A program made the position numbers and the translations under genes. From Chloroflexota bacterium (GTDB lineage Bacteria; Chloroflexota; Anaerolineae; Aggregatilineales; UBA2796): DNA of 21,725 nucleotides. The stretch is taken from contig JAGHYP010000010.1 in assembly GCA_017743585.1 (NCBI GenBank), positions 1-21,725 of the forward strand. The letters run 5' to 3'. Within the stretch, counting starts at the first letter, position 1, and each line of letters begins with the position of its first letter. Below the pieces are notes generated by a model. The model saw nothing but the letters and a program-made list of their open reading frames with translations, searched no databases and had not been told where the DNA came from. This document shows positions 1 to 7,285 of this stretch, in pieces.

Positions 1-1
1 T

Positions 2-1630
2 CTGGATTGGCAGCGCGTCGCCGAGCAGGTCGCCAAGCGCCATCTCGCCGCGCTGAACACGGATCGGGATGATAAACCGTCCAGCCAGGCGGCAGGCGCC
101 GCCCTAGTCGCGCTCGACCCGCGCACAGGGCAGGTGCTGGTCATGCTCGGCAGCGTAGATTTCTTCAACGCTGAGATTGACGGCGCCATCAACATGGCAG
201 TTGTGCCAAGGCAGCCCGGCTCGGCGCTCAAGCCGTTCGTGTACGCCTTGACCTTCGATCCGAACCGCGCTGAGCCATGGACGCCTGCCACAATGGTGCT
301 GGACGTGACCACGCCATTTGTCACACGGCGCGGCGAGAGCTACACGCCGCATAATTACGGCTTGGTGGAACACGGACCGGTCTCTGTGCGCGAGGCATTA
401 GCTTCTTCCTACAACATACCAGCGGTCGTGGCGCTTGAAAAGGTCGGCGTGAACGCGCTGATCAAGCTGCTGACTCAGCTCGGCATCACCACGCTGAACG
501 ACCCTGAGCGTTACGATCTGTCCATCGCGCTCGGCGGCAGTGAGGTGCGCTTGACCGAGCTGGTCGCTGCCTATGCCGCGCTCGCCAACGGCGGCAGACC
601 GATCCCAATCAGCTTGCTGTTGCGCGTTGAGGCAGCCGATGGCGAGCTGCTCTACGAATGGCAGCCGCCGCCGCCTGCTGAGCCCGTCATAGACGAGCGC
701 GTGGCATGGCTGATCACAGATATCTTGAGCGATCCTGAGGCGCGCATGCCGTCATTTGGCGTGCGCAGCCCGCTCAGCCTCGGTCGCCCTGCTGCTGTGA
801 AAACAGGCACAACCACTGACTTCCGCGATAACTGGACGGTCGGCTACACGCCACAATTGGTGGCTGGCGTCTGGGTCGGCAACCCGGACAATCAGCCGAT
901 GGTCAACGTGAGCGGCGTCAGCGGCGCCAGCCCAATTTGGAATGAATTCATGCGCGAGGTGCTGAAGGATCAGCCTGAACTGCCTTTTGAGCGACCTGAT
1001 GGCTTGGTGCAGGCGGAAGTTTGTGCGCTCTCAGGCTTGCTGCCAACGCCGTACTGTCCGCAGCGGCGCGTGGAGTGGTTCATTCGCGGCACTGTTCCGA
1101 CCAAATACGACGATCTGTATCAGGTATTCACGATAGATATGCGCACTGGCTTGTTGGCTGATGAGAACACGCCGCCATCCTTCAGGCGTGAGCGCGTCTA
1201 CCTCGTCTTGCCGCAGGAGGCGCGCGCTTGGGCGGCGCGCAGAGGCATTGAGCCTCCCCCCGTGCCGCTGCGCAAGGTCTCGCGTCAGGTCTCGGCAGTG
1301 CGCCTGCTCACGCCTGATCCGCATACTATCTTCCAGCTGACGCCCCTCATTCCACTCGAAGCGCAGCGCGTCAAGCTCTCAGCTGCTGTGCCGAGCGGCA
1401 CGCAAGAAGTCTCATATTGGCTGCGCGATAGCAAGGGTCGGGAGACGCTGATCGCAACGGCGACGACAGAGCCATACTGGGCGTGGTGGCAACTGCAAGT
1501 GGGGGAGTACGCCATCATCGCGCGGGCGCAGTTGATTGACGGCTCGCAGCAAGAATCTGAGGCTGTGCCGTTGCGCGTGATCGCTTATGTGCCGCCTGAG
1601 CGGCGTCCGCCTTCAGGCGACGTGGAGTGA
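2..1630 (+). CDS. Class A penicillin-binding protein (PBP1C-like), C-terminal part
   Basis: This is the transpeptidase half of a bifunctional peptidoglycan synthase, which would cross-link stem peptides outside the cytoplasmic membrane. The frame is open from base 2, so the N-terminal membrane anchor and glycosyltransferase domain lie off the left edge; about 542 residues are visible. All three penicilloyl-serine transferase motifs are present: SxxK as SALK (Ser codon 221-223, in RQPGSALKPF), SxN as SYN (407-415) and KTGT (800-811). The region leading into it (ALDPRTGQVLVMLGS) is the usual linker. After the transpeptidase comes a Cys-containing stretch (CALSGLLPTPYC), then a terminal beta-domain of about 90 residues (roughly bases 1310-1600) resembling the C-terminal domain of PBP1C (BiPBP_C). 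That last assignment is from pattern only. The next gene starts about 100 bases downstream with its own likely promoter. Confidence 0.93.
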   Translation: MDWQRVAEQVAKRHLAALNTDRDDKPSSQAAGAALVALDPRTGQVLVMLGSVDFFNAEIDGAINMAVVPRQPGSALKPFVYALTFDPNRAEPWTPATMVLDVTTPFVTRRGESYTPHNYGLVEHGPVSVREALASSYNIPAVVALEKVGVNALIKLLTQLGITTLNDPERYDLSIALGGSEVRLTELVAAYAALANGGRPIPISLLLRVEAADGELLYEWQPPPPAEPVIDERVAWLITDILSDPEARMPSFGVRSPLSLGRPAAVKTGTTTDFRDNWTVGYTPQLVAGVWVGNPDNQPMVNVSGVSGASPIWNEFMREVLKDQPELPFERPDGLVQAEVCALSGLLPTPYCPQRRVEWFIRGTVPTKYDDLYQVFTIDMRTGLLADENTPPSFRRERVYLVLPQEARAWAARRGIEPPPVPLRKVSRQVSAVRLLTPDPHTIFQLTPLIPLEAQRVKLSAAVPSGTQEVSYWLRDSKGRETLIATATTEPYWAWWQLQVGEYAIIARAQLIDGSQQESEAVPLRVIAYVPPERRPPSGDVE

Positions 1631-1669
1631 CAAAGCGCGCTGTGTGCTACAATTCAGCCAGCACATAAT
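1627..1669 (+). promoter_or_regulatory. Candidate promoter and inverted repeat before the first mutase gene
   Basis: A -10-like TACAAT lies at 1648-1653, with a GTGACA at 1627-1632 as a possible -35 (15-base spacer, short). A 6-base inverted repeat, TGTGCT (1643-1648) and AGCACA (1660-1665) with an 11-base spacer, straddles the -10 hexamer, so it could be an operator for a dimeric regulator or a small hairpin. It overlaps the end of the PBP gene. No regulator gene is adjacent. Reading from sequence only; moderate to low certainty. Confidence 0.35.
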
Positions 1670-1726
1670 CCAGCGCATGATGAACACTATTTTGATGTTA
1701 TTTTGATGTTAGGGGAGCTTTGCTCA

Positions 1727-3409
1727 ATGTTTGACGCCAAGAAGTTAGAAGAACTCGCCGCTGAGCGCGACCGCTGGGAAGAGACAACCCTGCACAAGAC
1801 GCTGGCGAAGATGCCTGAACGTCGCTCTGAGTACATCACCACCTCTGGCGAGCCGATTGCGCGCCTGTACACGCCGCTCGACCTACCCAACTTCGATTAC
1901 ATGACCGATCTCGGTTTTCCAGGCGAGTATCCATTCACGCGCGGCATTCACGCCACAGGATATCGCGGCAAGCTGTGGACAATGCGGATGTTCGCAGGCT
2001 TCGGCACGGCTGAAGAGACCAACGCCCGCTTCAAATATCTGCTCTCACAAGGCAACATGGGCTTATCGGTCGCCTTCGATCTGCCCACATTGATGGGCTA
2101 CGATACTGACGCGCCTGAGGCGCTTGGCGAGTTCGGCAAGTGCGGCGTGGCGGTCAGCTCGCTGCGCGATATGGAAATCCTCTTTGACGGCATTCCGCTA
2201 GGCGAAGTGACCACCAGCATGACGATCAACAGTCCTGCGGCAGTGATCTGGGCGTTTTACATCGTAGCGGCAGAGAAGCAGGGCGTGCCAATGGAAAACC
2301 TGCGCGGCACGCTTCAAAACGACATTTTGAAGGAATACATAGCGCAGAAAGAGTACATCTTTCCGCCTGAGCCGTCCATGCGCCTTGTGACAGATACTAT
2401 CGAGTTCGGCACGCGCCACATGCCGCATTGGAATACGATCAGCATCAGCGGCTACCACATCCGCGAAGCGGGCAGCACTGCCGTGCAAGAGCTCGCCTTC
2501 ACGCTCGCCAATGGCTTGGAATACGTCCGCTGGGCGCTTGCGCGCGGCTTGCAGATCGATGAATTCGCGCCGCGCCTCTCGTTTTTCTTCAACGTGCATA
2601 ACGATTTCTTCGAAGAGATCGCCAAGTTGCGCGCGGCGCGGCGCATCTGGGCGCGCGAGATGCGCGAGACCTTCGGCGCCAAGGATCCGCGCTCGTGGCT
2701 TATGCGCTTCCACTGCCAGACCGCCGGCGTGAGCCTGACCGCGCAACAGCCTGAGATCAACATCATCCGCGTGGCGATTCAGGCGTTGGCGGCTGTGCTG
2801 GGCGGTGCGCAATCTTTGCACACTAACAGCATGGATGAAGCCTTGGCGCTGCCGAGCGAGAAAGCCGTGACTATCGCGCTGCGCACGCAGCAGATCATCG
2901 CGCACGAGAGCGGCGTGGTCAACACGGTCGATCCGCTCGGCGGCAGTTACTTCCTCGAGAAGCTGACCAACGAGATTGAGGCGGCGGTCTACGCTTATTT
3001 CCGCCGCATTGAAGAGCTGGGCGGCGTGTTGCCCGCCATTCGATGCGGCTTTTTCCAGAAAGAGATCGCGGATGCGGCCTTCGCCTTCCAGCAGCGGGTA
3101 GAGCGTGGCGAGCAGGTCATCGTCGGCGTGAACCGATATGCCGATCCGACCGCTAAAGTTGAAATTCCAATTCTCGAGATGGATCCGCACGGCTACGATC
3201 GGCAGGTGGCGCGCTTGCAGGCTTTGCGCCTTGAGCGCGATAACGAGCGCGTCGGTAGCGCGTTGGCAGCGCTGCGCGAAGCAGCGCGCGGCACACAGAA
3301 CCTGATGCCGTTCATCTTGGAGGCAGCGCGCAGCTACGCGACTTTGCAGGAGATCATGGACGTTCTCCGCGCTGAGTTCGGCATTTATCACGAGGATAAC
3401 GTTATCTAG
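1727..3409 (+). CDS. icmA: Acyl-CoA mutase large subunit, isobutyryl-CoA mutase-like (coenzyme B12-dependent)
   Basis: This is the catalytic TIM-barrel subunit of a split adenosylcobalamin mutase, 560 residues. The start was set at 1727 because AGGGGAG (1711-1717) sits at proper spacing; the in-frame TTG/ATG at 1703/1706 lack this. With this start the numbering coincides with Propionibacterium MutB. The catalytic His is H244 (SGYHIREAG), while the two residues that bind the methylmalonyl carboxylate, Tyr89 and Arg207, are Phe89 (TMRMFAGF) and Gln207 (YIAQKEY). Phe plus Gln at these sites is the known signature of isobutyryl-CoA mutase (IcmA), so isomerisation of isobutyryl-CoA and n-butyryl-CoA is predicted. 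There is no C-terminal B12 domain; a separate small subunit must exist outside the window. Alternative: a mutase for another non-carboxylated acyl-CoA. Family certain, substrate likely. Confidence 0.9.
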   Translation: MFDAKKLEELAAERDRWEETTLHKTLAKMPERRSEYITTSGEPIARLYTPLDLPNFDYMTDLGFPGEYPFTRGIHATGYRGKLWTMRMFAGFGTAEETNARFKYLLSQGNMGLSVAFDLPTLMGYDTDAPEALGEFGKCGVAVSSLRDMEILFDGIPLGEVTTSMTINSPAAVIWAFYIVAAEKQGVPMENLRGTLQNDILKEYIAQKEYIFPPEPSMRLVTDTIEFGTRHMPHWNTISISGYHIREAGSTAVQELAFTLANGLEYVRWALARGLQIDEFAPRLSFFFNVHNDFFEEIAKLRAARRIWAREMRETFGAKDPRSWLMRFHCQTAGVSLTAQQPEINIIRVAIQALAAVLGGAQSLHTNSMDEALALPSEKAVTIALRTQQIIAHESGVVNTVDPLGGSYFLEKLTNEIEAAVYAYFRRIEELGGVLPAIRCGFFQKEIADAAFAFQQRVERGEQVIVGVNRYADPTAKVEIPILEMDPHGYDRQVARLQALRLERDNERVGSALAALREAARGTQNLMPFILEAARSYATLQEIMDVLRAEFGIYHEDNVI

Positions 3410-3561
3410 CGCTACGAATCGCGCTGTGACGGCTATTCATTGCTCCCTGAGAAAAGAAAATGCTGAATGGAATTACATCTCTAAGCTGTTTGTGAAGTGT
3501 GTTGTGGCAGTTTCTTGCCGAGCGCGCCAGCTTTTGTTAGCCAAAGCTCAGCTCTCCACGC

Positions 3562-3762
3562 TACAATGAAGGCACCTTGAGCTGAGGGGCTGCGCCACGA
3601 GGGAATCGCACGCCGTGCTTGAACTCTCACCCCATACCGAGCCTGCTCTGTAGTCGGAAGGCGGTCACTGCGAGCTGAACCTGAGCTCCAGCAGTGGCGA
3701 GGCGTGCCGAACGCGCTCTAGGCTCACGCTCCGCTGAACAGACCGCTAGCGGCGCGTTTTTG
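3562..3762 (+). ncRNA. Candidate structured RNA of about 190 nt (unidentified)
   Basis: Within a 391-base gap, a -10-like TACAAT at 3562-3567 precedes a segment with several compatible stems. These are GCACGCC (3608-3614) with GGCGTGC (3701-3707); inside it CACTGCGAGCT (3666-3676) with AGCTC (3684-3688) plus GCAGTG (3691-3696), a 2-base bulge separating the halves; and CCGA/TCGG around 3637-3656. An outer pairing of 3579-3590 with 3727-3738 is imperfect. The segment ends with AACGCGC (3710-3716) able to pair with GCGCGTT (3752-3758), followed by more T, like an intrinsic terminator. The length would suit 6S RNA, and a few blocks (GGGAA, CTGTA, CACTG) recall a cobalamin riboswitch, but neither consensus is met. 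The rest of the gap (3410-3561) shows only a small AGCGC/GCGCT hairpin after the mutase stop codon. Confidence 0.3.
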
Positions 3763-3800
3763 AGTCAGACCGTTTGAATTTTTAGGAAGGGCGTGCATGT

Positions 3801-4181
3801 ATGGACGCTTCGACGCTTATCTCAATCGTCTCGTTCGCTTTAGCGGCATTCTTTGCGCTGCAAGCGCTGCGCAGCGCGCTGAGTCAGCGGCAGCTGAAAG
3901 GCACAAACCTGAGCGACCTATGGCCGCCGCGCTATTTTCTGGCCGATCTACGCCATGAGACAAAATCTGTCTCGGACACGGCTCAAGTGCCGCGCGTGAT
4001 CACAGTACGGCCCGAAGCGTTGCCCACCTCAAAAGTCGCTATGCCGCCCAATCCGCCAGCGCCGCCGCCAGATGCCGAGACGACCAGCCGCGTGCCGCGC
4101 GAAATCCTGCGGCCGCCCGATACTCCGCTCGACCGCACCAGCCAGTTCGCTCGTCCTATGCCACCAAGCGACCCCGAATAG
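3801..4181 (+). CDS. Small membrane-anchored hypothetical protein, proline-rich tail
   Basis: 126 residues, not recognised. Residues about 5-25 (LISIVSFALAAFFALQAL) form one hydrophobic membrane segment at the extreme N terminus. After it comes a short basic stretch and then a long polar, proline-rich tail of low complexity (many PP and PxP) with no visible domain. The orientation is not certain: Arg, Gln and Lys after the segment would suit a cytoplasmic tail. AGGAAGG (3784-3790) lies 10 bases before the ATG at 3801 and supports this start; another ATG at 3797 is in a different frame. The gene stands alone between the candidate RNA and the nagA region. Directly after the stop codon there is a GCGCAG/CTGCGC hairpin. 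Codon use is like that of its neighbours, so it looks real, but the function is unknown. Confidence 0.6.
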   Translation: MDASTLISIVSFALAAFFALQALRSALSQRQLKGTNLSDLWPPRYFLADLRHETKSVSDTAQVPRVITVRPEALPTSKVAMPPNPPAPPPDAETTSRVPREILRPPDTPLDRTSQFARPMPPSDPE

Positions 4182-4196
4182 CGCAGAAGGCTGCGC
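4181..4196 (+). terminator. Hairpin at the stop codon of the small membrane protein gene
   Basis: GCGCAG (4181-4186) and CTGCGC (4191-4196) form a perfect 6-base stem with an AAGG loop, starting at the last base of the TAG stop codon. There is no T-run behind it, so if it ends transcription it is not a classic intrinsic terminator; it could only stabilise the 3' end. Confidence 0.3.
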
Positions 4197-4561
4197 AAGT
4201 TGCCCGTTGTCATTGTTTATCAAGCCGCACGGGCGCGAAGTCGCCGAGCGTTTAGAGCGAGGGCTGCGCGGTCAGCTGTGAAGTGCTGATGGATGGATAT
4301 CGAAGCGCTGCGCCGCGGCGGGCGTTGGGCAGCGCGCCCCAAGAGAGTTCATCAAGCGCGCCGCCATCTCCGGCTCTCCTGCTCAGGGAACTTGGCGAGC
4401 GCGGCGCTCTGCCGCAGGGAGTGGGAATACGCGCCGGCAGTGGCGCGGCAGCGCGGCCAGAATGACGCAGGCTACTGACGCAAGCCACTGGCAAAGCCGC
4501 CGAAACAACTCGATCATCTGCACCTCGCTCACGTGCCGTTGCCGCGCCTCTCAGAGCGATC
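4197..4561. other. Non-coding gap, no recognisable gene
   Basis: This 365-base stretch between the small membrane protein and nagA contains only short overlapping open frames on both strands. None has a convincing ribosome site or a recognisable motif. The base composition is that of coding DNA in the region, so it may be an eroded gene. One plus-strand frame near 4500-4560 reads like protein (PKQLDHLHLAHVPLPRLSE), but it is closed upstream by a TGA near 4478 and could not be assigned. No clear promoter for nagA was found. Confidence 0.4.
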
Positions 4562-5720
4562 ATGCGCTATCTTTTTGAGAATGTGCGCGTCATCATGCCT
4601 GGCGGCAGCGCCGATTGGCTGCTGACCGATGGCGCGCGCATCGCACAAATTGGCACAGGCGCGCCGCCTTGAGCTGCCCGATGCTCAACGCATTGACGGC
4701 GCAGGCGGCTACTTGGCGCCTGCTTTCATAGACCTGCACGTCCATGGCGGCCATGGCTTCGATACAATGGACGCGACGCCTGAGGCTTTGCGCGGCATGG
4801 CGCGCTTCCTCGCAGCACATGGCGTGGCGAATTTCCTCGCCACAACCGTGACCGCAAGCCGTGAGGCGATCACAGCTGCACTGCGCAACATCGCAGAGTG
4901 CATCGGCGCGCAACCTGACGGCGCTACGTTGCTCGGCGCGCATTTAGAAGGTCCGTACATCAATGTGAAGGCAAGGGGCGCGCAGCCCGCTGAGCATGTG
5001 CGCTTGGCTGCGCCTGCTGAATACGCCGAGTGGCTCGCCTTGACCTTGAACGCCATCCGTCAAGTGATCGTTGCGCCTGAGTTTGAGGCGAATGTCGCTT
5101 TCATGGCAGCCTGCGCTGAGCGCGGCATCCTGATCAGCATTGGACACACACAAGCCAGCTACGAGCAAGCGCTTGATGCTGTTCGGCGTGGCGCGCGCCA
5201 GACAACGCACACTTTCAACGCGATGACAGGCTTGCATCATCGCGCGCTCGGCGTGGTCGGCGCGGCATTGACCTGCGACTTGCTCACCTGTGAGCTGATC
5301 GCCGATAATCATCACGTGCATCCTGCCGTGATGGCGCTTTTGGTGCGCCTCAAGGGCGCGCAAGGCGTCATCGCCGTCACTGATGCGATCCGCGCCGCAG
5401 GCATGAGCGAAGGGCAATCCGAACTGGGCGGGCAGATAGTCTACGTGCGCAGCGGCAAGGCAACGCTCAGCGACGGCACGCTGGCAGGCAGCCTGCTGAC
5501 GATGGACGCCGCGCTGCGCAACTTGCAGGCAGCGACCGGGCTCGGCGTCGAGGCGCTGATGCCGATTTTCAGCGCCAACGCGGCGCGGCAGCTCGGTCTG
5601 GCGCATCGCAAAGGCAGTCTGCGCGTCGGCTACGATGCCGATCTGGTCTTGCTCGACTCAGCTTTGCGCGTGCAGATGACCTTCGCCGAAGGTCGCCCGA
5701 TCTATCAACGAAGGACGTGA
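4562..5720 (+). CDS. nagA: N-acetylglucosamine-6-phosphate deacetylase with a +1 frameshift near the N terminus
   Basis: The enzyme removes the acetyl group from GlcNAc-6-phosphate in amino sugar use and peptidoglycan recycling. The true start is the ATG at 4562 (MRYLFENVRVI...), which reads 36 codons to a TGA at 4670-4672. Homology continues without a gap one base later (GAG at 4671, ELPDAQRIDG), so one extra T interrupts the gene; the ATG at 4629 is merely the first in the downstream frame. Repaired, the protein has 385 residues, the family's normal size. Visible motifs: metal-site DLHVHGG (His59, His61), HLEGPY, GHTQASY, THTFNAM, ADNHHVHP, the catalytic Asp in VTDAI, and AGSLLTMD. The 3' end overlaps the region of the next start, indicating an operon. 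It may be a sequencing error, a young pseudogene or, less likely, recoding. Confidence 0.88.
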
Positions 5721-5722
5721 GC

Positions 5723-7096
5723 ATGCCAACGCTGCTGGCTGAACACGCGCACACGTTGCTCACCTTTGACGATCAGCGCCGCGAGATCAGCGATGGCGCG
5801 CTCTTCGTCCGCGACGGCTTCATTGAGCTGATCGGCACGACGGCGGACGTGCGCGCCGCGCTCCGCGAGACGCCTGATGAGACGCTCAACTTGCGCGATC
5901 ACGTCGTGTTGCCCGGTTTGGTCAACACGCATCACCACATGTTCCAGAGCCTGACGCGCGTCACGCCGCACGCTCAGGATCGCGAGCTGTTCGGTTGGCT
6001 GCGCGCGCATTACGGCATATGGCGGCACCTGCGCGCTGAGATGATCTACATCTCAACTCTGACCGCTATGGCGGAACTCATCCTCTCGGGCTGCACAACC
6101 AGCAGCGATCACCTGTACTTGTATCCGAACGATTGCCGCCTTGACGACTCGATCCGCGCCGCGCAAGAGATCGGGATGCGTTTTCACGCCGCGCGCGGCA
6201 GCATGAGCCTTGGCGAAAGTCAAGGCGGCTTGCCGCCCGACTGTCTGGTGGAAGATGAAGCGTTCATCCTGCGCGATACGCAACGCCTGATCGAGACCTA
6301 TCATGACGCGCGGCGCGGCGCGATGCTGCGCATTGTGGTGGCGCCTTGCTCCCCCTTCAGCGTCTCGCAAGACCTGATGCGCGAATCAGCGCGTTTGGCG
6401 CGCGCCTATGGCGTGCACTTGCACACGCACCTCGCCGAAAATGACAACGACGTCGCTTATAGCCTTGAACGGTTCGGCTTGAGCCCGGCGGAGTATGCCG
6501 AATCGGTGGCGTGGCTCGGGGCGGACGTTTGGCATGCCCACTGCGTGAAGCTGGACGCTGAGGGCATCAGCAAATTCGCGCGGAGCGGCACAGGCGTGGC
6601 ACACTGCCCCAGCTCCAACATGCGTTTGGGGAGCGGCATCGCGCCAATTCGCGCCATGCGCAAGGCAGGCGTGCGCGTCGGCTTGGGCGTGGACGGCTCG
6701 GCCTCAAATGACTCAGGACATATGTTGGCGGAAGCGCGCATGGCGATGCTCTTGCAGCGGGTGGGCGGCGATCCAGCCGCCATGAGCGGGCGCGAGGCGC
6801 TGGAGCTAGCCACGCGCGGCGGCGCGGCGGTCTTGGGCAGAGATGACATCGGCGCGTTGGCGGTCGGCATGGCGGCGGACTTCATCGCAGTGGATTTGAA
6901 TCAAGTCGCCTTCGCAGGCGCGTGGAGCGACCCTGCGGCGGCGTTGGTCTTTTGCGCGCCGCCGCGAGTCGCCTATAGCGTGATCAACGGTCGCGTGGTG
7001 GTGCGCGAAGGGCAGCTCACCACAATTGACCTGCCGAAGGTCTTGCGCCAACACAACGCCTTCGCGCGCGAGTTGGCACAGCTGCCGAGGCGCTAG
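5723..7096 (+). CDS. 8-oxoguanine deaminase (amidohydrolase superfamily)
   Basis: Predicted to hydrolyse 8-oxoguanine to urate and ammonia, clearing or salvaging an oxidised base in the cytoplasm. The 457-residue protein has the single-metal amidohydrolase pattern of the guanine/8-oxoguanine/TRZ-ATZ group: NTHHHM (His70, His72), HLAEND (His236, Glu239), HAHC (His273) and the catalytic Asp in GVDGSASND (Asp324). Long stretches (SGCTTSSDHLYLYP, RGSMSLGESQGGLPP, HCPSSNMRLGSG) fit the 8-oxoguanine deaminase subgroup rather than guanine deaminase or SAH deaminase. The start at 5723 was chosen because AAGGACG lies just before it; a GTG at 5717 in the same frame overlaps the nagA stop but is less well placed. 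Two bases separate the nagA stop from this ATG, so translation is probably coupled. The final TAG shares CTAG with the stop of the opposing small ORF. Confidence 0.9.
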   Translation: MPTLLAEHAHTLLTFDDQRREISDGALFVRDGFIELIGTTADVRAALRETPDETLNLRDHVVLPGLVNTHHHMFQSLTRVTPHAQDRELFGWLRAHYGIWRHLRAEMIYISTLTAMAELILSGCTTSSDHLYLYPNDCRLDDSIRAAQEIGMRFHAARGSMSLGESQGGLPPDCLVEDEAFILRDTQRLIETYHDARRGAMLRIVVAPCSPFSVSQDLMRESARLARAYGVHLHTHLAENDNDVAYSLERFGLSPAEYAESVAWLGADVWHAHCVKLDAEGISKFARSGTGVAHCPSSNMRLGSGIAPIRAMRKAGVRVGLGVDGSASNDSGHMLAEARMAMLLQRVGGDPAAMSGREALELATRGGAAVLGRDDIGALAVGMAADFIAVDLNQVAFAGAWSDPAAALVFCAPPRVAYSVINGRVVVREGQLTTIDLPKVLRQHNAFARELAQLPRR

Positions 7097-7266
7097 TCTA
7101 CGTCGTCGGCGTCTTCGTCAGGCGGATTATCTTGCCAGTCTTCGGGGAACGGACTGTCGTCCGCACTTCCCTCGTTGCCGGTGTGGAATCTCGCCCACCA
7201 TTCAGCAAAACCCCGCTCAGGGTCTTCATCATCGCTCAGCCAATCAACAATCACATCATCGAACAT
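7093..7266 (-). CDS. Very acidic small protein, 57 residues, unknown
   Basis: A short open frame from ATG at 7266 to TAG at 7093-7095. The product begins MFDDVIVDWLSDDEDPERGF and has 21 Asp/Glu, no Lys, two Arg and four Trp, with a calculated strong negative charge. It begins 19 bases after the stop codon of the LCP-family gene on the same strand, so it is probably cotranscribed with it. No good Shine-Dalgarno sequence is present, which leaves room for doubt, but the frame fills the space between the two neighbours precisely and its stop shares four bases with the stop of the facing deaminase gene. It has no signal peptide or membrane segment, so it should be cytoplasmic. No family recognised. 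It could be a nucleic-acid mimic or a partner of a basic protein, but that is speculation. Confidence 0.5.
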   Translation of the reverse strand: MFDDVIVDWLSDDEDPERGFAEWWARFHTGNEGSADDSPFPEDWQDNPPDEDADDVD

Positions 7267-7285
7267 GACGACTCGCTACACACTG

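Noticed and set aside
2198..3391. A 397-residue open frame antisense to the first mutase
   Set aside because: It lies wholly opposite a clearly homologous gene, is rich in Arg, His and Ala as expected from an antisense reading of GC-rich codons, and shows no motif.
3562..3762. A canonical cobalamin riboswitch next to a B12-dependent mutase
   Set aside because: GGGAA, CTGTA and CACTG occur in the right order, but the GGTG-A-TCC core, the CCCGC block and the final B12 box are missing and the spacing is about 12 bases too long. It is also downstream of, not before, the mutase gene.
4629..4670. ATG 4629 as the start of nagA
   Set aside because: The residues read from it before 4671 do not resemble NagA, whereas the frame from 4562 gives a normal N terminus up to the frameshift.
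4670..4672. Programmed +1 frameshift in nagA like that of prfB
   Set aside because: CCU is a poor slippage codon, no Shine-Dalgarno-like stimulator precedes the site, and nagA is not known to be regulated this way.
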